Source: Streptomyces sp. JH14
GTDB lineage: Bacteria > Actinomycetota > Actinomycetes > Streptomycetales > Streptomycetaceae
Reading direction: 5' to 3'
DNA length: 64,000 nucleotides
Assembly (NCBI RefSeq): GCF_029428675.1
Contig: NZ_JAJNEL010000001.1
Coordinates: 2,790,001-2,854,000 of the forward strand
This document shows, in pieces, positions 8,780 to 17,579 of the stretch; positions within the stretch are counted from its first letter, which is position 1; each line of letters starts with the position of its first letter. Under the pieces are notes generated by a model. The model saw nothing but the letters and a program-made list of their open reading frames with translations, was not told where the DNA came from and did not search any database. A program made the translations under genes and the position numbers.

Positions 8780-9673
8780 TCAGACGACCGTGGCGCCCGG
8801 GGCGGGGGACTCCGCGACCCGTGCGGTCCGGCAGGTCCCCGACGCCAGCAGCGCGTCCGCGACCTTCCGCGCCGTCTCCGCGTCCGCCACCAGGAACGCG
8901 GTGGTCGGCCCCGAGCCGGAGACCAGTGCGGCCAGGGCGCCTGCCCCGGTGCCCGCGGCGAGGGTGTCGGCGAGCGAGGGCCGCAGTGAGAGCGCGGCGA
9001 GCTGCAGGTCGTTGGAGAGCGCCTCGGCGAGCGCGGTGGCGTCGCCGCTGCGCAGGGCGTCGAGGAGCGCCGGGGAGGCTTCCGGTACGGGGACGTCGGT
9101 GCCCGCGGTGAGCCGGTCGAACTCGCCGTAGACGGCCGGGGTGGAGAGTCCGCCGTCGGCCACCGCGAACACCCAGTGGAACGTACCGCCGGTCTCGACC
9201 GGGGTCAGCTGTTCACCGCGGCCGGTGCCGAGCGCGGCGCCGCCGACCAGGGAGAACGGCACGTCGCTGCCGAGCTCCGCACAGATGGCGAGCAGCTCGT
9301 CCCGGGTGGCTCCGGTGGACCAGAGGGCGTCGCAGGCCACCAGGGCTGCCGCGCCGTCGGCGCTGCCGCCCGCCATGCCGCCCGCCACGGGGATGTCCTT
9401 GGAGATGTGGATGTGCACGCCGGGCGCGATGCCGTGACGTTCGGCGAGCGCGATCGCGGCGCGGGCGGCGAGGTTCGTGGCGTCCAGCGGGACCTGGGCG
9501 GCATCCGGGCCCGAGCAGGTGACGGTCAGCGCGTCGGCGGGGGTGACGGTGACCTCGTCGTAGAGGCCGACGGCGAGGAAGACGTTGGCCAGGTCGTGGA
9601 AGCCGTCGGGGCGCGGGGCGCCGACCGCGAGCTGCACGTTGACCTTGGCGGGGACGCGGACGGTGACGCTCAC
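8780..9673 (-). CDS. ispE: 4-diphosphocytidyl-2-C-methyl-D-erythritol kinase
   Basis: This 297-residue GHMP kinase phosphorylates CDP-methylerythritol in the MEP route to isoprenoid precursors. The N-terminal VPAKVN segment (Lys10) and the glycine-rich ATP loop [15 protein letters not shown] (residues 95-109) are the family motifs; a second Gly-rich stretch, [14 protein letters not shown], is near the end. The start GTG at 9673 overlaps the rsmA stop by four bases (GTGA), so the two are translationally coupled. The pairing of rsmA and ispE is common in actinobacteria. Confidence 0.95.
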   Translation of the reverse strand: MSVTVRVPAKVNVQLAVGAPRPDGFHDLANVFLAVGLYDEVTVTPADALTVTCSGPDAAQVPLDATNLAARAAIALAERHGIAPGVHIHISKDIPVAGGMAGGSADGAAALVACDALWSTGATRDELLAICAELGSDVPFSLVGGAALGTGRGEQLTPVETGGTFHWVFAVADGGLSTPAVYGEFDRLTAGTDVPVPEASPALLDALRSGDATALAEALSNDLQLAALSLRPSLADTLAAGTGAGALAALVSGSGPTTAFLVADAETARKVADALLASGTCRTARVAESPAPGATVV

Positions 9674-10620
9674 TCGCTGCTCCCGGCGGACCCGTTCCCG
9701 GTGGACCCGCCCGTGCGGGACCCGGTCGTGGCGGACTCGTCCGCGTCCGTCTTCTGCGCCGCGGGCTTGTTCTCCGCGATGGCCGCGAACTCCTCGACCG
9801 TCAGCGCCTCGCCGCGCGTCTGCGGCGAGATCCCGGCCGCGACCAGGGCGGCCTCGGCGGCGGGTGCGGAGCCCGCCCAGCCGGACAGGGCCGCCCGCAG
9901 CGTCTTGCGGCGCTGGGCGAACGCCGCGTCGACGACCGCGAAGACCTCGGCGCGGCTCGCGGTCGTCGTGATCGGCTCGGTACGCCGGACCAGCGACACC
10001 AGCCCGGAGTCGACGTTCGGGGCGGGCCAGAAGACCGTGCGGCCGATGGACCCGGCCCGCTTGACCTCCGCGTACCAGTTGGCCTTCACCGACGGCACGC
10101 CGTAGACCTTGTTGCCCGGCCGGGCGGCCAGCCGGTCGGCGACCTCGGCCTGCACCATGACCAGGGTCCGCTCGATGGTCGGGAACCGCTCCAGCATCGT
10201 CAGCAGGACCGGCACGGCCACGTTGTACGGCAGGTTGGCGACCAGGGCGGTGGGCGCCGGGCCGGGCAGCTCCGTGACCAGCATCGCGTCGGAGTGGACC
10301 AGCGAGAACCGGTCGGCGCGGCCCGGCATCCGGGCCTGGACCGTGTCCGGCAGCGCAGCGGCCAGCACATCGTCGATCTCGACGGCGACGACCCGGTCCG
10401 CCGCCTCCAGCAGCGCCAGCGTCAGCGAGCCCAGACCGGGTCCGATCTCGACCACCACGTCGTCCGGGCGGACCTCCGCGGTCCGCACGATCCTGCGGAC
10501 GGTATTGGCGTCGATGACGAAGTTCTGTCCGCGCTGCTTCGTGGGGCGTACCCCCAGCTTCGCGGCCAGTTCGCGGATGTCTGCGGGGCCCAGGAGGGCG
10601 TCGGGCTCTGTGGTGCTCAC
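9670..10620 (-). CDS. rsmA: 16S rRNA dimethyladenosine methyltransferase
   Basis: This is the KsgA/RsmA enzyme that dimethylates two adjacent adenines near the 3' end of 16S rRNA late in small-subunit assembly. Visible motifs are GQNFV (31-35), the SAM-binding [11 protein letters not shown] (57-67), acidic VEID (80-83) and the catalytic NLPYN (129-133). At 316 residues it is longer than usual because of a Gly/Ser/Thr-rich tail of about 30 residues. The start is GTG 10620, overlapping the stop of the rpfB-like gene by four bases. It sits in the coupled run rpfB, rsmA, ispE. Confidence 0.95.
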   Translation of the reverse strand: MSTTEPDALLGPADIRELAAKLGVRPTKQRGQNFVIDANTVRRIVRTAEVRPDDVVVEIGPGLGSLTLALLEAADRVVAVEIDDVLAAALPDTVQARMPGRADRFSLVHSDAMLVTELPGPAPTALVANLPYNVAVPVLLTMLERFPTIERTLVMVQAEVADRLAARPGNKVYGVPSVKANWYAEVKRAGSIGRTVFWPAPNVDSGLVSLVRRTEPITTTASRAEVFAVVDAAFAQRRKTLRAALSGWAGSAPAAEAALVAAGISPQTRGEALTVEEFAAIAENKPAAQKTDADESATTGSRTGGSTGNGSAGSSE

Positions 10621-11987
10621 CCGGTAAGCCTACGGCCGCAGTGCGGCCACGGGCTCGCCCCCCGTTGCACGTACAGCTTCTTCGCCCGGAACGTCTGCTC
10701 GGACGCGGGGGCGTCCTGCGGGCGTCCGCGGCCGCCGAGGGCGTGCCAGGTCTGCCTGTCGAACTGGTACAGCCCGCCGTACGTACCGCTGGAGTCCACC
10801 GCGTCGGGCCGGCCGCCGGACTCGCAGGCCGCGAGTCGGTGCCAGTTCAGCCCGTCGGCGCCCGCCACCGACTGCGGACGGGCCCTGGTGCCGACCTTCA
10901 CGATCCGGTCGACCGGGGGACGGACGACGTCCACGTCCAGGACCCGCGGCCGCTGCCGGACGCCGTTGACGGTCCGCAGGGCGTACGTGACCCGGCGGGC
11001 GCCCGGTCTGCCCTCGCGCTCGACGACCTCCGTGCCCGCGAAGAGCGAACCGTCCTCGGACCGCTGTTCGCCGTACGGGACGGACTCCTCGCGCACCTCG
11101 CGGGAGCCGGTGATCCGCAGCACGGAGACCGTCTGGCCGTCGCGCGGGAAGCTCTGTGGGGCCACGGACGTGGTGTCCTCGCCGTGCAGGGTGACGCCCG
11201 CCTCGGCGAGTGCCTCGGCCACGGTCGCCGCGTTGGTGCGGACGGTGCGCTCGCGGCCGTCGGCCATGAGGGTCACGGTGCGTTCGGTACGGACGTCGAG
11301 AGCAAGCCCGGTGCGGCCGATCGAGGAGGAGCGGGCGACGGAGAGGTAGGCGCCCTCGGCGCGCACCCCGAGCTGGCGCAGGGCGCCGTCGACGGTGCCT
11401 GCGGTGGTCCACACCACGTGCCGTACCCCGTCGAGGGTGAGGGTCACCGGGCGTCCGTGGCGGACGGTGATCTCGTCGTCGTTGTCGAGGTCGCCGCGGG
11501 GGGCGGGGGTGACGACGTCGTGGGCGCCGACGGCGATGCCCTCGTCGTCGAGGAGTTCACCGATGTCGTCCGCGAAGGTGTGCAGGGTGCGCGGCTCCCC
11601 GTCGACGGTGAGCCTGACCGCCTTGTCGTGGGCGACGAACGCGCTGGTGCCGCCGGCCAGGAAGGCGACGACCAGGGCCTGCGGGACGAGCCGTCGCAGG
11701 TTCTCCGGGCGGGCGGCGGCCTTGCGCCGGCGTGCGGCCCGCCGGGCCTCGGCACGGCCGCCGGGGCGGGGGACGGTGCGGGAGCCGTCGGTCCCGGGCC
11801 CGGCTGCCGGGCGGGGCGGGGCCGCGCTGTCCACGACGGTCGGATCGTGGACCGGCCAGGGAGCACCCAGTGTCTGCTCCTCGTGGAACGGCGGGGACGC
11901 GGGGACGTACGGCGGTGTCGCCACCGCTGTAGTTCCCCTGCGCACTCCGCCCGCTTTCGCACGGTGACTGCCCTGTGCATTGATCAC
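10617..11987 (-). CDS. rpfB: Resuscitation-promoting factor, RpfB type
   Basis: This 456-residue peptidoglycan-cleaving protein has a basic cytoplasmic start, one membrane helix ([14 protein letters not shown]) and three DUF348-type repeats beginning [20 protein letters not shown] and [12 protein letters not shown]5-like domain follows, and then a C-terminal Rpf lysozyme-like domain. The catalytic Glu is E389 in [11 protein letters not shown], and the typical [13 protein letters not shown] follows. Such enzymes remodel the cell wall during germination and growth. I chose GTG 11987, with GGAG four bases upstream; a longer reading adds residues of no family character. It overlaps rsmA. I found no c-di-AMP riboswitch upstream, unlike some other rpf genes. 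Confidence 0.9.
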   Translation of the reverse strand: MINAQGSHRAKAGGVRRGTTAVATPPYVPASPPFHEEQTLGAPWPVHDPTVVDSAAPPRPAAGPGTDGSRTVPRPGGRAEARRAARRRKAAARPENLRRLVPQALVVAFLAGGTSAFVAHDKAVRLTVDGEPRTLHTFADDIGELLDDEGIAVGAHDVVTPAPRGDLDNDDEITVRHGRPVTLTLDGVRHVVWTTAGTVDGALRQLGVRAEGAYLSVARSSSIGRTGLALDVRTERTVTLMADGRERTVRTNAATVAEALAEAGVTLHGEDTTSVAPQSFPRDGQTVSVLRITGSREVREESVPYGEQRSEDGSLFAGTEVVEREGRPGARRVTYALRTVNGVRQRPRVLDVDVVRPPVDRIVKVGTRARPQSVAGADGLNWHRLAACESGGRPDAVDSSGTYGGLYQFDRQTWHALGGRGRPQDAPASEQTFRAKKLYVQRGASPWPHCGRRLTG

Positions 11988-12100
11988 GACGCTCCAGAAG
12001 GTCCGTTCGTCCCCGGTGGCCCGATGGGCGTCCGGGACGATAGTGGAGCTTCGGTCACTCTCCAAAGCGGCGCGACTACACACCGTCGCGGCGTGATCCG

Positions 12101-12967
12101 TCAGTAGTCGAATGCGCGAGCGGTGTTGTCGTTGATCGCCGACGCCAGGGTGTCCTCGTCGACGCCCTTCACCTCCGCCATGGCGCGCAGCGTCACGGGA
12201 ATGAGATAGGGCGCGTTGGGCCGTCCGCGGTACGGGGCGGGGGTGAGGAACGGTGCGTCCGTCTCGACCAGCACCAGTTCGACAGGCGCGGCCATCAGCG
12301 CGTCCCGCAGCGGCTGGGCGTTCTTGAACGTCACATTCCCCGCGAAGGACATGAAGTACCCGGCGTCCGCGCAGATCCGCGCCATCTCGGCGTCACCGGA
12401 GTAGCAGTGGAACACGGTCCGCTCGGGGGCGCCCGCGTCGGCGAGGATGCGCAGCACATCGGCGTGCGCCTCGCGGTCGTGGATGACGAGCGCCTTGCCG
12501 TGCCGCTTGGCGATCTCGATATGGGCCCGGAAGGACTCCTCCTGGGCGGCCATGCCCTCCGGACCGGTACGGAAGTGATCAAGCCCGGTCTCGCCGACGC
12601 CGCGCACCCGGTCGAGGGCGGCCAGCTTGTCGATCTCGGCGAGCGCCTCGTCGAGCGCCGCCTTCCCGCCCGGCTCCCGCGCCCCCTGGCGCGACCACCC
12701 GTCCGGGTCCCCGTGCACGATGCGCGGCGCCTCGTTGGGGTGCAGGGCCACCGCCGCGTACACACCGGCGTGCGCGGCCGCGGTCTCGGCCGCCCAGCGC
12801 GACCCCTGCACGTCGCAGCCCACCTGGATCACTGTGGTGACGTTGACCGCGGCGGCCCTGGCCAGGCCCTCCTCGACGGTGGCGTCCTGCATGTCCAGAT
12901 GGGTGTGCGAATCGGCGACCGGCACCCGCAGGGGTTCGGGCAGCGGCGGGGCTTCCGTACGGCTCAT
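12101..12967 (-). CDS. tatD: TatD-family metal-dependent hydrolase
   Basis: This 288-residue TIM-barrel protein has the TatD metal ligands: HTHLD near residues 21-25, the Glu of GVGETGLDHF, the His of VIHDREAHAD, HCYSGD, and the Asp of VETDAPFLTP. Members act as DNA nucleases or deacylases; the cellular role here is open. Start ATG 12967 has only a weak binding site. It lies between the zinc-ribbon gene and rpfB on the same strand, in a conserved housekeeping arrangement. Confidence 0.92.
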   Translation of the reverse strand: MSRTEAPPLPEPLRVPVADSHTHLDMQDATVEEGLARAAAVNVTTVIQVGCDVQGSRWAAETAAAHAGVYAAVALHPNEAPRIVHGDPDGWSRQGAREPGGKAALDEALAEIDKLAALDRVRGVGETGLDHFRTGPEGMAAQEESFRAHIEIAKRHGKALVIHDREAHADVLRILADAGAPERTVFHCYSGDAEMARICADAGYFMSFAGNVTFKNAQPLRDALMAAPVELVLVETDAPFLTPAPYRGRPNAPYLIPVTLRAMAEVKGVDEDTLASAINDNTARAFDY

Positions 12968-12999
12968 GCCACGATCGTACGAGGACCGTGGCGCCGCCC

Positions 13000-13371
13000 T
13001 CACTTGCGGTGGAAGGGGTGCAGCAGGTCGGAGAGGTGCCAGTGGTGTTCCGCGGCCGCCGGCGCGGCGGCCTCGCGTTCACGAGCGTCGACGTCCTCGG
13101 TACGTCCGCTCTCCTCCGGGAAGAGCGTCCGCTGGACGGTCGAGACACGGCCGGACCGCATGATCCGGACCACATGGCCGCCGCAGTTCATGCAGGTGGG
13201 CCTGGACAGGGGGGACGGCACACGTTCCCCGTCCGCCTTGTAGATGATGAAGTCGTTGTTGGAACCGTCGACGTGATGCTCGATCTCGTAGGCCTGTTCC
13301 CAGCCGTATCCGCACCTCATGCACGCGAAGGCGTACGCCTCATGCACGGTGGTTGCTGCGATCTCACTCAT
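13000..13371 (-). CDS. Small zinc-ribbon-like protein, function unknown
   Basis: This 123-residue soluble protein has two Cys pairs, CMRC near residue 17 and CMNC near residue 60, which together could hold one zinc. The middle reads YEIEHHVDGSNNDF, and the tail is Ala/Glu-rich with a His-rich end. I do not recognise a named family. The start is ATG 13371 with GAGGAG upstream. A perfect palindrome at 13382-13398 lies just upstream of that site and may control it. The gene is between rsmI and tatD on the same strand. Confidence 0.75.
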   Translation of the reverse strand: MSEIAATTVHEAYAFACMRCGYGWEQAYEIEHHVDGSNNDFIIYKADGERVPSPLSRPTCMNCGGHVVRIMRSGRVSTVQRTLFPEESGRTEDVDAREREAAAPAAAEHHWHLSDLLHPFHRK

Positions 13372-13381
13372 GCCTGCTCCT

Positions 13382-13398
13382 CTTGTCCGCCGGACAAG
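13382..13398. promoter_or_regulatory. Perfect 17-bp palindrome, candidate operator
   Basis: CTTGTCCGCCGGACAAG is a perfect inverted repeat around one central C. It ends next to the ribosome binding site of the zinc-ribbon gene (start 13371), so a bound repressor or the equivalent mRNA hairpin could block expression. I cannot name the regulator. Confidence 0.45.
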
Positions 13399-13531
13399 CA
13401 CTCCGGAGAATGCGTCCCTGATCCAGTGGACGCCCATACCGGCGGGAGCGCACCAAGCCCTGTCGAGTATTGGAGCGGTCTTGGCCATCTCGTGGCAAAA
13501 AGGGGCAGGTGCGCGGCTCATGCTTTGCTTT

Positions 13532-14425
13532 TCAGGATAGTCCTTTGCCGTCCGCCGGACCGCTGCGCGAGGCGTTCTTCGCCGCGACGACGGCGTCGAA
13601 GACCTCGCGTTTGGGCAGGCCCGCCGCGGCTGCGACGGCGGCGATCGCCTCCTTGCGCCGCTCCCCCGCCTCCTCGCGCACCTGCACCCTGCGTACCAGC
13701 TCGGCGGCGTCCAGTTCCTCGGCCGTGTCCGCCGCGCCCTCGACGACGACGGTGATCTCGCCGCGTACGCCTTCGGCCGCCCAGACCGCCAGCTCGGCCA
13801 GCGGGCCGCGCTTGACCTCCTCGTACGTCTTGGTCAGCTCCCGGCACACGGCGGCCCGGCGGTCGCCACCGAACACCTCGGCCATCGCGGCGAGGGTGTC
13901 GTCGAGCCGGTGCGGGGCCTCGAAGAAGACCATGGTGCGGCGCTCGTCGGCGACCTCGCGGAGCCGTCCGAGCCGTTCGCCCGCCTTGCGCGGCAGGAAA
14001 CCCTCGAAGCAGAACCGGTCGACGGGCAGACCGGACAGGGCGAGCGCGGTGAGCACGGCGGACGGGCCGGGCACCGCGGTGACCTTGATGTCCTTCTCCA
14101 CGGCGGCGGCGACGAGCCGGTAGCCGGGGTCGGAGACGGACGGCATTCCGGCGTCCGTGACCAGAAGCACCCGGGCCCCACCGGTCAGCGCCTCGACGAG
14201 TTCGGGCGTACGCGCCGACTCGTTCCCCTCGAAGTAGGACACGACACGCCCCGTGGTGTGGATGCCGAGCGCCTGCGTCAGCCGGCGCAGCCGGCGGGTG
14301 TCCTCGGCGGCGACGACGTCCGCCGTCTCCAGTTCCTTGGCGAGCCGTGGCGGGGCGTCCGCCACGTCACCGATGGGGGTCCCTGCGAGTACCAGCGTTC
14401 CAGTCGTTCCAGTCACATCAGCCAT
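13532..14425 (-). CDS. rsmI: 16S rRNA cytidine-1402 2'-O-methyltransferase
   Basis: This is a 297-residue tetrapyrrole-methylase-fold enzyme acting on the decoding centre of 16S rRNA. The N-terminal glycine motif LVLAGTPIGD, then AAEDTRRLRRL, the SAM-binding VTDAGMPSVSDPG and VPGPSA, and FFEAPHR are family motifs in the right order. Start ATG 14425; an in-frame start a few codons later (MTGTTGT-like position) cannot be excluded. It diverges from pmt with only 53 bases between the start codons. Confidence 0.94.
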   Translation of the reverse strand: MADVTGTTGTLVLAGTPIGDVADAPPRLAKELETADVVAAEDTRRLRRLTQALGIHTTGRVVSYFEGNESARTPELVEALTGGARVLLVTDAGMPSVSDPGYRLVAAAVEKDIKVTAVPGPSAVLTALALSGLPVDRFCFEGFLPRKAGERLGRLREVADERRTMVFFEAPHRLDDTLAAMAEVFGGDRRAAVCRELTKTYEEVKRGPLAELAVWAAEGVRGEITVVVEGAADTAEELDAAELVRRVQVREEAGERRKEAIAAVAAAAGLPKREVFDAVVAAKNASRSGPADGKGLS

Positions 14426-14466
14426 CCTCGCAGCACGGGCGACAGCAGTCGCACAGATGCGTTCCC

Positions 14467-14472
14467 TACGAT
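14467..14472 (+). promoter_or_regulatory. Possible -10 box of a leaderless pmt transcript
   Basis: TACGAT lies six bases before the GTG of pmt, and there is no ribosome binding site between them. This is the spacing seen when transcription starts at the start codon. The -35 region is weak. Confidence 0.35.
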
Positions 14473-14478
14473 GGCGCG

Positions 14479-16257
14479 GTGACGAGTACTGCGCCCGAAG
14501 CCCAGCAGGGTCAAGACGTCAGGGAACAGCGCTGCGAAGAGCCGCCTTCCTGGCAGCAGCGGCTGCGCCGCTTCGGCCATTCTCCGCGCCCCGGAACCGG
14601 GCTGCGGGAACGGCTGGTCCCGCCGTACACCCGGCCGGGACCGCAGCTGTGGGCGGTGCTGGGGGTGTCGCCGCCGACCGCCGACCGGCTGGTGCGGTGG
14701 TCGGCGTGGGGCGGTCCGCTGCTGGTGGCACTGGTCGCGGGAGTGCTGCGGTTCTGGCACCTGGGCAGCCCGAAGGCGGTGATATTCGACGAGACGTACT
14801 ACGCCAAGGACGCCTGGGCACTGATCAAGCAGGGGTACGAGGGGTCCTGGCCGAAGGACATCGACAAGTCGATCCTGGCCGATCCCTCGGCGGTGCCGGT
14901 GCCGACGGATCCCGGCTATGTGGTGCATCCGCCGGTCGGCAAGTGGATCATCGGGTTCGGCGAGCAGCTCTTCGGGTTCACACCGTTCGGCTGGCGCTTC
15001 ATGGTGGCCGTGCTCGGCACGCTGTCCGTGCTGATGCTGTGCCGGATCGGGGGGCGGCTGTTCCGGTCGACGTTCCTGGGGTGCCTGGCGGGCGCGCTGC
15101 TCGCCGTCGACGGCCTGCACTTCGTGATGAGCCGCACCGCGCTGCTCGACCTCGTGCTGATGTTCTTCGTGCTGGCGGCGTTCGGCTGTCTGCTGATCGA
15201 CCGGGACTGGGCGCGGCGCAGGCTCGCCGCGGCGCTGCCCGTCGACGCCGACGGGGTGCTGCGCCCGGATGCGCAGATCGCCCGGACACTGCGGCTGGGA
15301 TGGCGGCCGTGGCGGATCGCGGCGGGCCTCTCGCTGGGTCTGGCGTTCGGCACGAAGTGGAACGGCCTGTACATCCTGGTCGCGTTCGGCCTGTTGACGG
15401 TCCTGTGGGACGTCGGTGCACGCCGGACGGCGGGAGCGGTGCGGCCGTACGAGGCAGTGATCAAGCGGGACCTGTTGCCCGCGTTCGTCTCGACGGTGCC
15501 GGTCGCGATCCTGACGTACCTCGCGTCGTGGACCGGCTGGATCGTCAGAAACGATCCCGCACACCACGGCTACTACCGGAACTGGGCCACCACCGACGGC
15601 AGGGGAGGCAGCTGGACCTGGCTGCCGGACTGGCTGCGCAGCCTGTGGCACTACGAGTACCAGGTCTACGAGTTCCACGTGAACCTGACGTCCGGCCACA
15701 CCTACCAGTCCAACCCCTGGAGCTGGATCGTCCTGGGCCGCCCCGTCTCGTACTTCTACGACGAGCAGAACGGCTGCGTCGCCTCGGAGACCGGCAAGTG
15801 CGCCCGCGAGGTGCTGGCGCTCGGCACGCCGCTGCTGTGGTGGGCCGGCTGCTTCGCCCTGGTGTACGTGCTGTGGCGGTGGTTCTTCCGACGCGACTGG
15901 CGGGCGGGCGCGATCGCCTGTGGTGTGGCGGCGGGCTGGCTGCCGTGGTTCTTCTACCAGGAGCGGACGATCTTCTTCTTCTACGCGGTGGTCTTCGTGC
16001 CGTTCCTCTGCCTCGCGGTCGCGATGATGATCGGCGCGATGATCGGTCCTGCGGCGGGCACCGGGACCAAGCGGGAACTGGGCCTGGTGACGGGCGATCC
16101 GTCCGGTGAACGGCGCCGGGCCGTGGGGGCGATCGCGGCGGGCGTGCTCGTCCTGCTCATCATCTGGAATTTCATCTACTTCTGGCCGCTGTATACGGGC
16201 ATGTCGATTCCCGAGAATTCCTGGCGCGACCGCATGTGGCTGGATACCTGGATCTAG
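14479..16257 (+). CDS. pmt: Protein O-mannosyltransferase
   Basis: This 592-residue GT39-family enzyme moves mannose from polyprenyl-phosphate-mannose to secreted proteins at the outer face of the membrane. The catalytic acidic pair sits in VIFDETYYAKDA (DE near residues 104-105), after the first membrane helix (LLVALVAGVLRFW). About ten more helices follow, with a conserved HPPVGKW segment. The start is GTG 14479, with no ribosome binding site. In Streptomyces coelicolor, Pmt glycosylates lipoproteins and is also needed for phage infection. The last 28 codons here are part of an 85-bp repeat: an integrated element replaced the original end (TGA, at 18779) with an identical copy ending in TAG. 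The protein is unaltered. Confidence 0.93.
   Translation: MTSTAPEAQQGQDVREQRCEEPPSWQQRLRRFGHSPRPGTGLRERLVPPYTRPGPQLWAVLGVSPPTADRLVRWSAWGGPLLVALVAGVLRFWHLGSPKAVIFDETYYAKDAWALIKQGYEGSWPKDIDKSILADPSAVPVPTDPGYVVHPPVGKWIIGFGEQLFGFTPFGWRFMVAVLGTLSVLMLCRIGGRLFRSTFLGCLAGALLAVDGLHFVMSRTALLDLVLMFFVLAAFGCLLIDRDWARRRLAAALPVDADGVLRPDAQIARTLRLGWRPWRIAAGLSLGLAFGTKWNGLYILVAFGLLTVLWDVGARRTAGAVRPYEAVIKRDLLPAFVSTVPVAILTYLASWTGWIVRNDPAHHGYYRNWATTDGRGGSWTWLPDWLRSLWHYEYQVYEFHVNLTSGHTYQSNPWSWIVLGRPVSYFYDEQNGCVASETGKCAREVLALGTPLLWWAGCFALVYVLWRWFFRRDWRAGAIACGVAAGWLPWFFYQERTIFFFYAVVFVPFLCLAVAMMIGAMIGPAAGTGTKRELGLVTGDPSGERRRAVGAIAAGVLVLLIIWNFIYFWPLYTGMSIPENSWRDRMWLDTWI
16171..16255 (+). repeat. attL: Left attachment site, 85 bp
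   Basis: This copy is identical to 18694-18778. It covers the last 28 sense codons of pmt plus the first base of the stop codon. The bases flanking on both sides differ between copies (T versus C before, A versus G after), which sets the limits. Confidence 0.88.
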
Positions 16258-16773
16258 CTGGACAGAAGCGCGAAGAGGGCGTGGCCGGTGGCCGCGCCCT
16301 CTTGGTTGTTGTTGGTGGCCGTCGGTGGCCGGTGGCCACCCTCAGACGGCCCACAGACGGCCCCGCCGGCAGGCGACTCTCCGGCAGCCTCGTGTTGGCA
16401 GGTACGGCCGGACGGCCCGGGGTAGCCGCGGGCAACTCGTCTCCCCGCCTTGTCGCTTGTCTTGTCGCTTGTCGTCACGCAGGTCAGACGCGCTCTCCGT
16501 CCCCAGAAGAGCGCGAACGGCGTCACCCGCGACAAGCGACAAGACGGGAGCCACGTACTTTGAGAAGAGTTGAATAGACCGCCCTTCGGGCGGGCGACTT
16601 TCGGGCGCCCACACTGGGAGCTCCCAGAGGTGTGTGAGCGACTCCGGAACGTGTTGGAGGCGAGTGCCTTCCAACGGGGAGTTGCCTCGCTCGCCTTGGA
16701 AGGCATCAGGCGCAGCCGCCCACGGCAACGCCTGAGCGCACGCAGCTACTGCCTACTTGCCACTAGCCAGTAG
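16256..16773. other. Left interior of the element, no gene
   Basis: These roughly 500 bases hold no convincing reading frame. They contain GGTGGCCG-type short repeats (16310-16340), the inverted repeat listed at 16459-16545, a small hairpin at 16580-16592 and many frame stops. The missing N-terminal half of the integrase would be expected here; it has been deleted or decayed beyond recognition. Confidence 0.5.
16459..16545. repeat. Inverted repeat, candidate integrase arm sites
   Basis: GTCTTGTCGCTTGTCG at 16459-16474 is the exact reverse complement of 16530-16545, with 55 bases between. The first ten bases of the right arm (CGACAAGCGA) recur at 18681-18690, next to the right attachment site. 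Repeats of one motif near both ends are what arm-type integrase binding sites look like; this is inference. Confidence 0.5.
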
Positions 16774-17440
16774 AACGGGGCGCGCCAGGTGTTCGGCGTG
16801 CGCGACGCACTGCCGAAGCATCTGCGGACAACCGTGGACGTGGCTGGCGGGTGCGGGCTCCGACAGGGGGAAGTCTTTTGGGCTCTCTGAAGACGAGTTG
16901 GATTACGAGGGTGGTTGGCTCTCCGTCGAGCACCAACTCAAGCGCATTCGCGGGAAATTCGTCTTCGCCCTCCCGAAGGGCGCCAAGGTCCGAGACGTTC
17001 CGTTGCCCGCGGCCGTGGCAGACGCGCTCAAGGCGCATTCGGAGAAGTGGCCGCCCGTCAGAGTCACACTGCCGTGGCGGACGCCGGATGGACCCCTCGT
17101 GACAAAGTCACTCATCTTCACCGGATCGACGGGCGACCACGTCCGGGTGAGCCACTTCAACGACTTCATGTGGAAGCCCGCGCTCGCGGCTGTGGGCATC
17201 ATTCCCCAGCCTGAGGAGGGCGAGCGGTACGCATCCGCTCCCGATCACGGAATGCACGCACTGAGGCACTTCTACGCCTCCGTGCTCCTGGACGCTGGCG
17301 AGAACATCCGGGCCCTTAGCCAGTACCTCGGTCACGCCGATCCAGGATTCACCCTGCGCACGTACACACACCTGATGCCGAGCAGCGAAGGGCGCACTCG
17401 AAAAGCTGTGGAAGCCCTCTACAAGGCCCAGGCGTCCTAA
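16774..17440 (+). pseudogene. Tyrosine integrase, truncated and frameshifted
   Basis: This is the catalytic half of a phage/AICE-type tyrosine recombinase. Reading begins right after an in-frame TAG at 16771 with VFGVRDALPKHLR, then the catalytic Arg in GCGLRQGEVF. A single extra T in the run near 16874-16880 shifts the frame, and the protein goes on with GLSEDELDYEGG to the end. The downstream frame keeps HALRHFYASVLLD (His and Arg), LGHADPGFTLRTYTHLMP (Tyr nucleophile) and the usual C-terminus. The N-terminal DNA-binding half is absent and no start codon with a binding site is present, so the enzyme is surely inactive. Its place beside the 85-bp repeats explains how the element arrived. Confidence 0.85.
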
Positions 17441-17493
17441 GCCCGATTCCTGAAGTTCTGCGCGTAACCGAAGTGGGCGGTTCGCAGATGCGA

Positions 17494-17523
17494 CCCCGGC
17501 CGCGGCGCTGAGCGCGGCTGGGG
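17494..17523. terminator. Hairpin between integrase and lipoprotein genes
   Basis: A GC-rich stem of about 11-12 pairs (17494-17504 with 17512-17523, one G-T pair) lies between two convergent reading frames and could end both transcripts. Confidence 0.5.
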
Positions 17524-17579
17524 CAGCACTCAGCGCTCGCGCTGCCGTTAGCGGGCGGGGGACGCTGCGATGTCCCGCG

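Noticed and set aside
11988..12100. c-di-AMP (ydaO) riboswitch before the rpfB-like gene
   Set aside because: The gap to tatD is short and I could not find the conserved riboswitch core there; this rpf type is usually in an operon without it.
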